Source of the DNA: Citrus sinensis
Lineage: Eukaryota; Streptophyta; Magnoliopsida; Sapindales; Rutaceae
Length of the DNA: 64,000 bases
Direction: 5' to 3'
Assembly: GCF_022201045.2 (NCBI RefSeq)
Contig: NC_068558.1
Span: 41,993,501-42,057,500 of the forward strand
Shown here: piece after piece, positions 25,226 to 37,244 of the stretch
Layout of the letters: each line of letters opens with the position of its first letter
Position numbering within the stretch: position 1 is the first letter of the stretch
Notes under the pieces: model-generated
Told to the model about the DNA's origin: nothing
The model's database searches: none
What the model saw: only the letters and a program-made list of their open reading frames with translations
Made by a program: the position numbers and the translations under genes

Positions 25226-28200
25226 TCATAATGCCCTACCTGTCAAATCAACCACAGCCTCATCCACAAGCTCTTCCAGCAAGTTCACCTCAATTTCTTT
25301 GCCCAAGCTATCTAACTCCATTCTCATTTGATGAGACCACCCTTTCCCTACTACCTCATTCCTCACAACCCTCTCCACTACCAGGCTGTTGCTGTCCCCA
25401 CCATCGACCCAAAACCATCCCGCCTCACCTGAAAACCACTCTTTCATTCGGGCCCACACGTGGTCCACCAGCATGGGTAATTCACCCTCTAGGTGCATGT
25501 CCTGCACTCCACTACATGACATGGCCCTCATGCTCCTGTCTGACTCTGACCCATAACCTGTAATTTCCACCAATGCTGCATTGACGCAATCAAATACGAG
25601 CTTCCTGTTTGATCTTCTTTGTCTTCGCTTAGCCTCGTGCAGAGGCTCCTTCTCATTGCCAGTATATTTATCTCTCAGTGATGGGTCCAAAGGGCTTTCA
25701 GGTGAATGCCATCTGGTGAAAAATATGTCAGATTGCACCCTGCCATCAAGGCCTGCTGATTGTATTAGTGTTTGGACAAGCAACAGCCAATCTTGTTCTT
25801 CCTCAGCTCCCGGGGAGACTGATGAGGACTTCAATGGATACGGACTAACTGTCTCTGCACAAGAATCATCCCATGACAAGGTCCTGGCAATTGATCCTAT
25901 TGGTGGTGATTTGTCAATCAAGTTAGACTTAAAGTTCACCTCTGCTCCTATAAAGGTATAAACAAATAGGAAAGTTAGAACAGATACGATTTATAAGAAA
26001 AAAGTGAATACTGTAACCATTCAGATTGAATTGCTTGAGAATATACCAGGACGCTCTAGCTTGAAATTGCCAGAAGACTCTGGAAATGTATTGTCATCCT
26101 CTTCAAATGGTGGTTCCAAAACTGAAATTGGACTTGGCTGGTCCTGATTTTCACTTACATTCACAGGTTTTGCCACAGACAAGTCCACCTGCAAATTGTC
26201 AGGACAACTCTTGATAAATAAACAAATCATTGGAAACTAAAGGTTCAAAGAACAACCAATGCAAAATCTCAGTTTAGTTTATTGCCACAATGACAACATT
26301 CATTGCACTGTTATCATCAGCTGATGCAACAGGACATTAAAGAACTTACTTTTTTACATTTTGTTTTTAAAAGTTTTGACAGCATATTAAATAACTTACT
26401 GCTAAACACAAAGTGGCACGACCATCAATTGACTGAGAGTATGGCAAATCTTTGTCATGCCCACAACCACAGATAAAACAAAATTCCGAAACTTACTCCA
26501 TATATGACACTGACATATCCTAATTAGTTCTTAGGATGTTCCATTCACCAGACTAAAGCAAATATAGTTTTGAGAGAGCATATCATATAGGACAAAATTG
26601 TCACAATATATTAAAAGCTTGGAAATAGTTGCACATGAATAAATAATGGTTACACATTCTACATTTTTCTATGAAAAACAAAACCTTTGGCTAAAGAAAG
26701 AGAAAGAAATATGAGCATGGTGTATGTATCAGCATCTAATTTGAATAAAATCAATAAGAATATTGTAGGAGGCAAACAGGTGGAAGCATAAACAGTCATT
26801 ATTTCTCTTAAATGTTGCAATTGTCAACTTAAAAGTTGTTGGAGAAGGACAGGAGTCAAAGTATATGAACAAACAGGAAAAAGAAAACTACAAGACCCAC
26901 ATCGGCTCATTATGCCTAATGAAAACAATAGCAGCACAAGTTAATACCAGATATGAGGAAAGAAAACAAAATGATCATGGAAAATGAATAAAAGAATATT
27001 AGCATACCTCCCGAGAAATCGTGCCTTGTTTTTGACTCCTGCCAGTTAAATCAGGAGATGAAGTTAAGCTTGCTGGTCTGCGGAGACCAGGGGACAAACA
27101 CTCTCCACGGCCACCACTGTTAACGGATTGAGATGCGTTGGCACTAACCATTCCATGAAGATACCCCACAGACCCAGGTGTATCGGCAGTCACAGGCTGA
27201 CATCCATCCACGGATTGTGATGCTGTACATTTTTCTTTACTTGATTTCTTAGTCCTTGAGAAAAATAAGCTTGAAACTTTCCCTTTTAAAGATGATTTTG
27301 AACTCTTTGTACTAGTCAACTCCTTCGGCACTTGTGCTTTCCCAAACTCAGGTTCTGAAACATCAACATTGAGCCTGGCACCAGAAGCTGTAGACGATGC
27401 AGGAACAGACTTTGACCTCACAAGACTTTTAGGAGAATCACCCAAGCCTTCTTCTTTATTCAAATTGCTAGTGAAGCATGAAGTTGATCCCCTTGGTTCT
27501 TGTTCCATATTGATACCCTCATCTTCAGATTTCATTAGTTTCCTTGTATCAGAAAGAGCAAGCATTTCACCCAATGTACTGGAGCTTCTGCGGACGTGCC
27601 TTTGTTCCTGAGAATTCCCATTCAATGCCATCATTGCCCATCTTTCAGAAAGTCTCTTCTTTGCTTCTCTACAAACTGATGACTCTGGAGAACATGAAGC
27701 ACGGCTGAAGGAGGAAGAGGAATAAGGGCTACCAAACCTATTGATGTAGTCCCATGAATGCCTAGAAGTCGGTGACATGGCTTCTGAATCACTTAGATTT
27801 TCTACTGCATACTCAATTTCTGACTTGTTAAATGAACTCTCATCACCAACATAGCCGTTGGAGAACACAGAAGAAAGTAAAGTCTCGTCCCTTCTGTGAC
27901 CCATTAGATTTTCATGCATCTGCCTTGTGATCTCCTTTGCCACTTCTCTTGATTCTTGCACCTCATCTTCTTCAGGTTCCTCAAAAAAGCCTTCACCATG
28001 TGATATTCTTGAGGGTGAGGAAGGCGGAGAAACTACAGCCTTGATGTTGTGAGTCTTCCCGGAGCTAGGCTTCAGAACTACTATCCGTGTGGATTGAGCA
28101 GGATTTTCTACTATCCGTGTGGATTGAGCAGGATTTTCATTGACTTTCTGATTGGAACATACAGGAGAATACACCGGGCTATTCCTTTCCCACCCAGTCT

Positions 28201-29847
28201 CATGAACCATCTGGGTTGGATTCTTTGCCTGTTTATCACTCTTCTCTCCTGATCCTTCGTATTTGTCATCAACTACTTTTGAAGGTCTTAGAACAGTAAT
28301 CCGTTTTGTCTCAGGAGGTGGAGGAGTAGTCTGCAAATCATACAGTTGCTGAGAGAATAATGAATTCGGTTCTTGCAGAAATCTAAGGAATAAATCTCTA
28401 TTGGTACTCAAAACTTCCAACGCATCCTGGAATTCCTTGGACTGACGAAGTTTTTCATCAGTGGCCAGACGTTTTGCTTCCATGAACTTCTGACGAACAA
28501 GAGCCATCTTTGCCTCACTTATATTTTCATTGCACCTTCCCTTCTGCATTGAACTATCTCTTGAGTAACTTGTTCTTTGAGACTGTTGCCAGATTTCATA
28601 CACATCCTTGCATTCATTCTGTTCCTGGCACTTATTAACTTCACTTTGAGTTCGGTTGTCTAAAAAGACACGATCTTGCTCCCAACAGTCCACTGGTATC
28701 GACGAATGACTTAATGAATGCCGAGAATAACCTTTTGAATGGCTTCTTTGAGCAGCTGATCTAGACTGCAGCGGCGGGAGAGTATCAAGCCCCATCAACT
28801 TGGCAACCACATTAGGTCTGTTATGTTTAGACTCTACTTCTTTTGACATTTCTTGTGCTATGAGTGTCTTCATGGGTGTACCATTTGCATTCTTGTTTGA
28901 TGAAGTTCTCCTCAACTCAGACACAACCTGCATACACCCCCAACCAAAAAAAAAATATATATATGCAACACAGATCAGGAAAGATGAGAATATAATATTA
29001 TAATGCAAATGTGAGCAATGCAGACAAGTATGCTCGGAATCTGATTTCTCACAGGCATATAATTATAGTCACCAAGAAGTAAAATGCAAATTACCGGTTT
29101 ATCCTCTATCTGATCTGCATGGGGTGAAGTCACTATTCTAGCCACATCTGATTGACTTCTTGATAGCATAGCACCTGCCAATCAACTAACTCCATGTCAA
29201 ATAAGTCTAGATCAAAATAATAATTTAAGAATACACAGCAGAAGATACATGAGATAAGTAACCAGCACAATTTCTGAAAACAGGATAAGAAGAGTTGGAA
29301 GAAAAGGTTTAATGTCAGAAGACACTATTTTTAAATCTCCATCTCTCACTTGTGGAGCTGTAAAGACGAGGGTAGAGTGTGTGTGTGATAGAGAGAGAGA
29401 GAAAGCAGGGTAATAACTGTACAGAGCAGTCAACATCAAACCCATACAAAATTTTAGTGACAAATAATCAGAAATAAACTGTTACAATTTTAATTTTAAA
29501 ATAGAAACTTAATGGGTTGAACAAAATGACTCTCCAAAATATGCCACCAATAAATTGAACTCTCTCACATAAAACCAGAGAAGTTACGAAGGATCAAGAA
29601 GCAAATGTTTATATCGAGAGCTAGGAAAGCATTGCTCATGGTAATTAAAATTTTAATAAAAAAATTACAGAAAAAATATATATTAATGGAAAAGGAAGTC
29701 ACCATCACGATGGGGCTTATCGGTAAGCAGCCTGTTGCCAGGTATGCCGGTGCTCAAATCAAAAAGGTTAACCATTCTTCCCAGACATCCAACAACATGT
29801 TTATCTACATTTATATTCTGAGCCTTTGTACTCTGAATCCCATTCAT
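25226..29847 (-). CDS. TRM/LONGIFOLIA-like protein with DUF4378, 1002 aa
   Basis: Five coding exons: 29703-29847, 29095-29174, 27008-28927, 26047-26188 and 25226-25947 (3,009 bp with stop, phases consistent). The N-terminus MNGIQSTKAQ leads into VVGCLGRMVNLFDLSTGI, the conserved N-terminal motif of this family. Residues 114-123, NVVAKLMGLD, are the VARLMGL-type motif. Residues from about 811 to 995 form the C-terminal DUF4378 (EEQDWLLLVQTLIQSAGLDG through LLEELVDEAVVDLTGRAL). The long middle is serine-rich and disordered. TON1-recruiting-motif proteins take the TON1-TRM-PP2A complex to microtubules and affect cell shape; that role is known for the family and inferred here. An upstream in-frame ATG at about 29871 sits across a likely leader-intron acceptor (AATGTAG), so I start at 29847. 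The protein contains a ten-residue tandem duplication, listed separately. Confidence 0.9.
28080..28139 (-). repeat. In-frame 30-bp tandem duplication inside the TRM gene
   Basis: Two adjacent 30-bp copies, identical except at the last base, encode ENPAQSTRIV twice in the disordered middle of the protein. The frame is kept. It may be polymorphic between alleles or absent from relatives. Confidence 0.93.
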
Positions 29848-30570
29848 TTCGACACCTACATTGACAGTCATACGTACTTAACAAAGAGAAAATCAAAACA
29901 AGGAAGTTCAGTTAGAAGTACTAAAATTTACTTAAAATTAACCAAAACTCTCGGCTTGAAGCTAACCAAAACTGAGTAAAACGCCAAAACTTTCAGAACC
30001 GTAAGACACACAGATGCCAAGCGAACAACTAATATAGCACTTCAAACATAAGCTGTAAGTTCAGTGCAAATAATAAGACAATCAACTCAAAACAAAAAAA
30101 AAAGGCCTTGATTTGAGTGAAAAGGAAAACAAGAAAAGAGGAATATTTTAAAGAGAGACGAATAGCTGAATCAGTGAGGGTGAAAATTCAAGAGACATTC
30201 TCAGATGATGTATCACATCAAAAATATATATATATATTCTAGTAGCTCTCTCAATTACACCAAAATTACTTCGTTTATTGAAATTGCACTGATCGAAATA
30301 AAACCGGCACCTGCATTTTTCTATTCAAATAAAAAAAAAAACTGTAAAATCACTATCAAAAAGCTGATAAAAAAGTTATAATTTCAACAAAAAGTTCGAA
30401 GTTATTGCAAAAATGCAAATTAAAAGTTTCTTTTTTTAAAAAATAGAGTGCACCGAAGCGAAAAGTGGAACTCTGTATTTAAAAAAAAACCTGCAAATAC
30501 AGCAGAAAAAAAACAAATCTTCAAGATTCGATTTGCAGTTTAAAACTGAAACACTGCAAAAAAACGGTAC

Positions 30571-30850
30571 CTTTAGGATGATGCAGAACTAGAGAGAGTA
30601 GAGTCGCGAACTGTCATTACGCGTGGAATGTGATCGGAGATTCGCCGGAATATGACGTCGGCGGGAAGATCCGTGGCTGTCCTTTGAAGTGTGCGTGTGC
30701 GCGTAAAAAAGAAGAGAGAGAGTTGAGTTTTGTTTGCTTAGAGTTAGAGAGAGTTAGAGGAGCTTGCTTTCCGCTGTCCACTTTCCACCGACTAAATTGT
30801 GTCGGACTTGAATGAGTTTGATTAATTGTTATTCATTCCTGTGTTTGGAT
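30571..30850 (-). promoter_or_regulatory. Probable non-coding first exon and promoter of the TRM gene
   Basis: Reading minus, a donor CCTAAAGGTACCG near 30571 pairs with the acceptor before the coding start (about 29854), giving a leader intron of about 0.7 kb. The exon upstream is GA-rich (ctctctctaactc on the minus strand, about 30720-30760), typical of a plant 5' leader. The cap site cannot be placed. Confidence 0.5.
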
Positions 30851-33401
30851 TACGAAGGGAGTGGGGAGAGGATCAGATAAATCAATTAATAATAATTGAG
30901 ACAGAAAGAAATTCGGATATTAATTTTTTTTTATTTAACCAGCGCAAAAAAATATTTCGAGGAGTGATATTGATTATTTACAAGATTATCATTTGGTGCC
31001 CCTTTACTCTGTATTATTATTTATTTTTTAGGATCATAAAACTGAATAAACTTTTCGTGAATTTGGTTTGGATATTTGAGACAAATGGCGTGGAGTAAGA
31101 CAAAATAATTAATGCCTATTAATGTAAAATAATGAGGTTTTTATTAAGCCGTTAATATTTTTTAACTTAATATTACTTTTTTGAAAAGTTAAATAAATAT
31201 TAATTAAGTTTACTAATATTTTATGATTTTATTATTAATCTCTTAAGTTAAGTAGTACATAAATATTTTATATATTTATTTTTATAATATATAAATAATT
31301 TAATAATATACTATTATTAAATAATAAAAATTTAAAAATAATTTATTTGTATTTATTAATGATTAAACTATAGTATAATCATATTATAATATATTATAAT
31401 TTAATATTATATTGCAAAAATATAATACCATATGATTGTAATTTGCAAGAGCCAAAATTTTGTACCTCTTTTAAAGAAACTATGATATATCTCCAAAAAG
31501 ATTTTATGTTCCAAAAATGGGGTGGTTAAGATTTTTGTTTATCCATAATCTATGATCAATGACCTTTGAAAGTTTTGGTGAGTTGATATCATGGGAGGAT
31601 TTAATTCATTTTTGTCAAATTGCTAATTTATAACCCAAAAAAATTCTATATAAAAAGTAAACAAAAAATTATCTAAATTTATTCATGTCATGTCTCCATT
31701 AAAGAAAGAGATTCAATCTTTTCAAATTATTGAAAAAATTAAACTAGTGCCAAATTAATGCTCTTGAGATTTGGGGGGAAAAAAAAAACATGATCAATTT
31801 AGACATGCAATAAATTTATATCATAAATAAGAGGTGCTAATTTCTTTTCTTCAAGAATGTACATTTCAAAAGGTATTGAAGAGCTCCAAAGGCAATTCCA
31901 GCCTCCGCCCGTCTCTCATTTGGTGGGTCACATGTTAAGTCACCTCAACAGTCGTGCAATGATTTGGACTCGGATTAAATGTGGGCATTTAAAGGAAAAG
32001 ACACCAAGAACTTGATGAGTTTTTGAATATGTAATGATTCACTCAGTTAATCCAAATATGGGTTCGTTATTCATGATTTTTAAGATCTTAATCATTACTC
32101 GGCCTTTGGCCGAATGGTAAGCTTTTCTAACCCTCACAAATGTATCATGAGCATGATTTTTTTTAAATTATAATATATAATTAAATAGAGGTAATTTTTT
32201 TTAACCAAATTTAAATAAGTAGACATTCTTCGAATATTAGTGAAAGTTAAAAATATAAACAATAATTTATAAAAATTAATATAAATTAATCTAAATAATA
32301 ATCTAATTTATAAATATCGGATATAATCTCACATAATTTAAGTTATAGTATAAATAATAAACTCGTATAATTAAAAAAAAAAAACTTAATCATTATTGTC
32401 AGGTTCCTACTCCCGACAGCCAAAATTTGTTTTGCATTTCGAAAACATAAATGATTTTGCATTCCCTACTTTTGAATTCAAATAAAATCGCCCAAATATC
32501 ACGAGACCATCATATAACATGCAACGGTTTGAATTGGATGAAGTTTAATATGCTATTAATTGCGTGCTATATATTCTATTAACCAACATTATGACCGAAG
32601 GCTTATCATCACTATTTTAGTTCCATTATTAAAATTTGACTGAGAATTATCATTCCTTCATTCTTTTCTCTCTTTTTTTTTTTATAAATAAAAAATAATA
32701 TCACATTTATGCACGAAATGAAAACTTCTCGAGGCTTTATATTTATAAATCTTTCCACCTGATACCACCAACCCTAATTAGAAAATGTAACCATATACTT
32801 ATTCTAACTAAGGTCTACTATCAAACACCAACAGCAACCCCGTCATGCAATAATATTTTAAATCAACAAGTACACCATACCCCATAATTAAGATAGACTA
32901 CTCGATTCCATTATTTATACACAGAGATACAACCCCTTTGCACCTGGCGCATTTATTTAAAAAGCAAATTGAGTTGGATTCTTTCATCTCCGTGGATTTG
33001 TTGAGTGAGGGTAAAGACAGAAAGGGTTCGCTTCTCTAAATGAGAATTATAATAGAAAGTCACAAATAAAGTAAAAGGGATGTTTAATGAAACGACAAAG
33101 AGCAATGGTCCAAATTGACTAGTAACATAATTTACGGAAATGAGGGAACATTTTTTTAAGTTTGGGTTTGTCTATATATGATTGATTCGGTAATTAGGAA
33201 TGGGGGGTACGTTTTTGGTTTTGGTTGCACCAAATGAAAGGACCCAAAGTTTCGCCATTGTCCGCAGGGTGTGGACACTCAACTAACGCGGGTTTTACGG
33301 TGAAATGTTGTTGTCAGTATGAATCAAAACAACCCCATCCTGCAATTCCATCCTGCCTTGTTTTGCTTATACTTACTTTGTGAGGTGATCACACTTACTG
33401 T
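30851..33401. other. Intergenic, strongly AT-rich, no gene recognised
   Basis: Only AT-rich spacer with short homopolymers was seen. A tRNA-like box A match (tggccgaatgg, about 32108) has no box B partner. No terminal repeats or coding relics were found. Confidence 0.55.
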
Positions 33402-33829
33402 CAGCAGCGTATTTAGAAAAATAATTTATCAGGTGCTAAATTAAATGATAATAAAATATAAAAATTAAAACTTGAATATATAAATTTTTTGATAACACAA
33501 TTACAATTGTTCTTTACGCAATTTCATATTCTGAAAACGTTGTGCAATAGAATCATTATCAATACTACTAAATACATCTTTTCTACATAAACAATCAAAT
33601 TATTATTTATCCATTTATCTCTCATCCGATTCCGAAGTTCACTATTCACAAATTTCATTGCTGAAAATGTTCTCTCTACTGTAGTTGTAGAAACTGAAAA
33701 AACTTAGACTATTTAATAATATGATAGAGATTATTTAAAAAATTATTAATTTTTCTTTTAAACAAAAATGAGTTTTTTTTTTCAGTGGGGGCTTGAGCCC
33801 CCACTAGTCCTACACTACATCCGCCTCTG
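33402..33829 (-). mobile_element. Deleted hAT element with relic transposase exon
   Basis: The 428-bp element has imperfect terminal inverted repeats, CAGCAGCGTATTTAG on the left and CTACATCCGCCTCTG on the right (11 of 15 positions pair). It is flanked by CTTACTGT (33394-33401) and CTTACGGT (33830-33837), a 7-of-8 match consistent with an old 8-bp hAT target duplication. The inside keeps the last exon of a transposase on the minus strand. This is a different hAT lineage from the copies at 2.5, 48.7 and 57.8 kb. Confidence 0.85.
33501..33700 (-). pseudogene. hAT transposase C-terminus, ZMYM1/TTF-type zinc-finger class, frameshifted
   Basis: Behind an intact splice acceptor (TTTTTTCAG, about 33692) the frame reads TTTVERTFSAMKFVNSELRN then RMRDKWINNNLIVYVEK. 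This matches the C-terminal dimerisation region of plant proteins annotated as TTF-type zinc finger with hAT dimerisation domain. One frameshift follows VEK; in the next frame DVFSSIDNDSIAQRF and MKLRKEQL run to a stop at 33501. The earlier exons are gone. Confidence 0.82.
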
Positions 33830-33845
33830 CTTACGGTGCGCTTGA

Positions 33846-33941
33846 GATTGAACAACTGTAATTTAAAAGTTATAATATTAAAATATTTGGTAAACGATAA
33901 CTACTTTAGTTTAAAAGTTATGTTGATATAATTTTTCACTT
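33846..33941 (+). repeat. Dispersed repeat related to 11781-11883
   Basis: This segment aligns with the reverse complement of 11781-11883, sharing taaaagttataatattaaaa and a tttttcactt end. It starts just after the hAT relic with gtgcgcttgagattg, resembling the ends of common plant MITEs (gtgcgtttgggattg also occurs on the minus strand near 55530). Full ends were not fixed. Confidence 0.55.
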
Positions 33942-34773
33942 ATACAATAAAATTTTTATTATATTTTTAATAATTTTACTAAAATTATTATTAAAATTTT
34001 ATATTTACTACATATTTATTAACTTTTATTTTACAGTTACAGACTTACATCATTTCAATCCTAAATAAAACCTTACTTTAATACTACAACACCTCAATAA
34101 TCCTTACAACATTAATTTTTATTTTACAGTTATAATTTTTTTTCACAACTACAACACCTCAATAATCCTAAATAAAACCTTACTTTGATACTACTACTTT
34201 TAGGACTGAGATCTGCGATCTTAACTAGAATTTGATTAGCGTTTCGAAGAGGAAAAACAAAAAAGAAAAAAGGCAGATCAGAGTATCTGACTCCTCTACA
34301 TACCATCTACAACTATAATAAAAATGTGACGATAATGGAATTGTCGCGCCTTCAATAAATTGACGCGATCAACAACAACTATAATATTACATGCCGTGAC
34401 AACTAAATTTATTAATTATCAAGGAATTGTTCGTTGGAAAATGAGACTCTGATTTTCAAATATTTATTTGAGAATGACAATATAGCTTTAGCCAGGATAT
34501 TTTTGGCACAAATGAGGATACACACAGACAGGGCCTACTGCCAACCACCCGTGACCTTAGAAAACAAAATGTTGTTACCCATATTTATAGCAGGCCGTGC
34601 CCAGACCAGACTCCATTTATCTGGATTCAGTTTATTCGCAACCACAAAAATATCAGCAATGACAACCATCACTAAGCTTCCTTTATAAGAGCTTTTTTTT
34701 TTTTTTTTTAAATAATCAATTTATCGCATTTGCTGTACAAACTTTATTTTGGACTATATTTACACTAAATTTA

Positions 34774-34804
<31 letters not shown>

Positions 34805-37244
34805 CTCTCGAAAAGAAGATTATACGGACAGAAACCCCAGGGCATGGCGAAATGGTCTACAACTTTATTTGTGCAATTATTTATGCTTATTTTGACTTTT
34901 AAGGAGTCCTCAGGCCTTAGCGAAATAAACGTTTGAGCTAGGGGCTAGAGCCTAGGGTGATCGATCATAGTCTGTGAACTTTTTAATTTTTTAAAAACTT
35001 TTTTTTTTTTACTTTTTTTGGAGAGTTGAATAGTTGATAGGCTGTAAACTTTTGTCACTTCGCTTAATCCAGCTAAAAAATCTCGATGGGCCACGCAATT
35101 AAGCCGAGAGCAAATCTTATATCCCTGAAAAGCGGCCATTAAGAGAGCACATGCCGTTGAAAACGACGTCGACTTGTGCCTCGCGTTTCCTTTTGCCGCA
35201 CCGTTGCTTCTTAATTAATTAAATTCGCAATGTCGAAGGTGGAGGTGAATCGGATGACGTAATTTTTGTTGAATAATGATTTTTTGTTTTGTTTGTTCGT
35301 TAAGCACTTGAGCGATATTAGGAAGAAAGTAGCAACAAAATTTGTTTATTTTAAAGGCAAAAATTTTAATCATTAGAAAGAGACACAACGGAGAATGATC
35401 AAAAGTTGCGAAAAAGGCCAGTGGAGTCAAATCGGTATCAAATCACAAACCAAAAAGAGCTTACGAGTCCTATTTGCCGTTAAATATTTTTAGTTCTCCA
35501 CTTGGCTGCAGCAGAGTCGGGTAAAGCAATAGGATTTAGGGATTTTAATACCTTATTTTATTATTTATTTAATGATACTTAAAATATTAAATTGATAACA
35601 ACGTATTATTAGACTTTATTTTTAATGCCTCAAATAACACGTAACAGAGCACGTTCTCGCGGACCACCACCATCATCATCAGTCAATGAGTAACGAAAGT
35701 CAAAAAGGTACGTCGTCGTAATTTGAGGAACGTAACAATCCTGATAAAGCGTAAATGCGTTTTACAGGAGCCGGCGAGCAGATCACATGCACGTGAAATA
35801 AACCAACGGTCACATCATTAACGAATTCAAGGGTAAAATTGTAAAAGCGCCGACGGATTGGTGGCCGTGAAAAAAAAAGATTCGTTAGGAAATGTGAAAA
35901 AGTGAATGGAGGCTTTAGTGTACGACAGAGACGCGGCGAGGACCACCGTTTTTTGCATGTAGTAGTGGCAGCGATAGTGGGTCGGGTTAACTTTTAAGCT
36001 CGCGAGTGGAGCTTGAGCACGTGTCCCCTTCATTTAATTTTCTATTCCAGTTTGGGTCGTTAATTTTGTTTTGAAATTAACAAGATCTGTTAAGGAATTT
36101 CTGTTGCGAGTGCCATTCATAATTTCAAAAAAAAAAAATTGTGTTTTTTAGTAACTTGGATAATGCGTAATGCAATTCAATTGGGGACGAATATCGTTGA
36201 TGTCTTCTATAACGGATCACTCATTTTTCAATAGAATGAAAATTAAATTAAAAGATAGAAAATACGAATTCTAAATAAACTAAGAAACAAAACGCATTAT
36301 AATAGTGAATGTATTTTTTTTATCTTTTAATTTGATCTCTTATTTTAATAAAAATAAGAGATCCCTTATTATAAAATAACTTCAATAAAAGATCCCATTA
36401 ATAGAAAGTTTTACTTTCGCTTCAAAAAAAGAAAGAAAAAGTCATAATTTAGTTGCTTAAAAGTTAAAATGCTAAGAAGATAATTATTAAAACTAAGTTA
36501 TACCATGCCCAATTTTCAATGGACCTAATGGTGCATACATATAAAAAGCATCTGAAGGAGAATTGATTAAAACATAGCTATTCGAACAAAACTTTTAAAG
36601 CCCGTTGCTAGTCGGTTGGCCTTCAATCAAATAGCCCGAGAAGTTAATCACAGCCTTTTAAAGAAAATCTACTACTATCTCAGAGATCTTCTAGAAAGAA
36701 AAATTTTGTAGTCCTGCTATGCACACCATATCCCTTCATTCGTTTGGATTCAGTTATAGAATCTTCTCACGCATATTTTACATTTACATGATTGATTGAG
36801 AGCTACATGTGCCCCCCCCCCCCCCCCTCCCCCCCAAATAATAATAATAATAAATAAAGGAAAAAAAATCAACGGATGAAGGTGTAAACACTGTGACTGC
36901 CCAATTATAAAATATGTTTGAAGATTTGTAGCCATGATTGATCATAATGGCATAATGGCCAAGACGCAGTGAATCAAAAAAAAAAAAAACGGTAGATTCA
37001 CAATCTTCAAACTGCTTTGTTGTGTATTAATTGTTCTTTCATTACAGAAGAAAAGAATCAGTGTGATCTCTATTGGTATCTAAATATTATGAAACAATCA
37101 CAATGGTGTCATTAAAGGCATCATATCAGAGGCCGTAACAATGACCACAATAATTCCAAATTTATCATCATTAACCTGAGAACTACCAAAATTACAAGAA
37201 GAGGAAAGGCAAGGGAGCGTCAAAGGTATTCAACGTCGCTATCT
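33942..37244. other. Intergenic, AT-rich, no gene recognised
   Basis: The stretch contains a (TA)13 run at 34779-34804 and a 16-base C run at 36812-36827. An open frame at 34434-34688 has no recognisable domain. The final 200 bp or so is probably 3' UTR of the next gene. Confidence 0.55.

Noticed and set aside
32105..32160. tRNA box A-like match (tggccgaatgg), possible tRNA or SINE
   Set aside because: No box B, no cloverleaf and no target duplication; chance match in spacer.
34434..34688. 84-codon plus-strand frame
   Set aside because: No domain, no clear promoter or splice signals, lies in AT-rich spacer.
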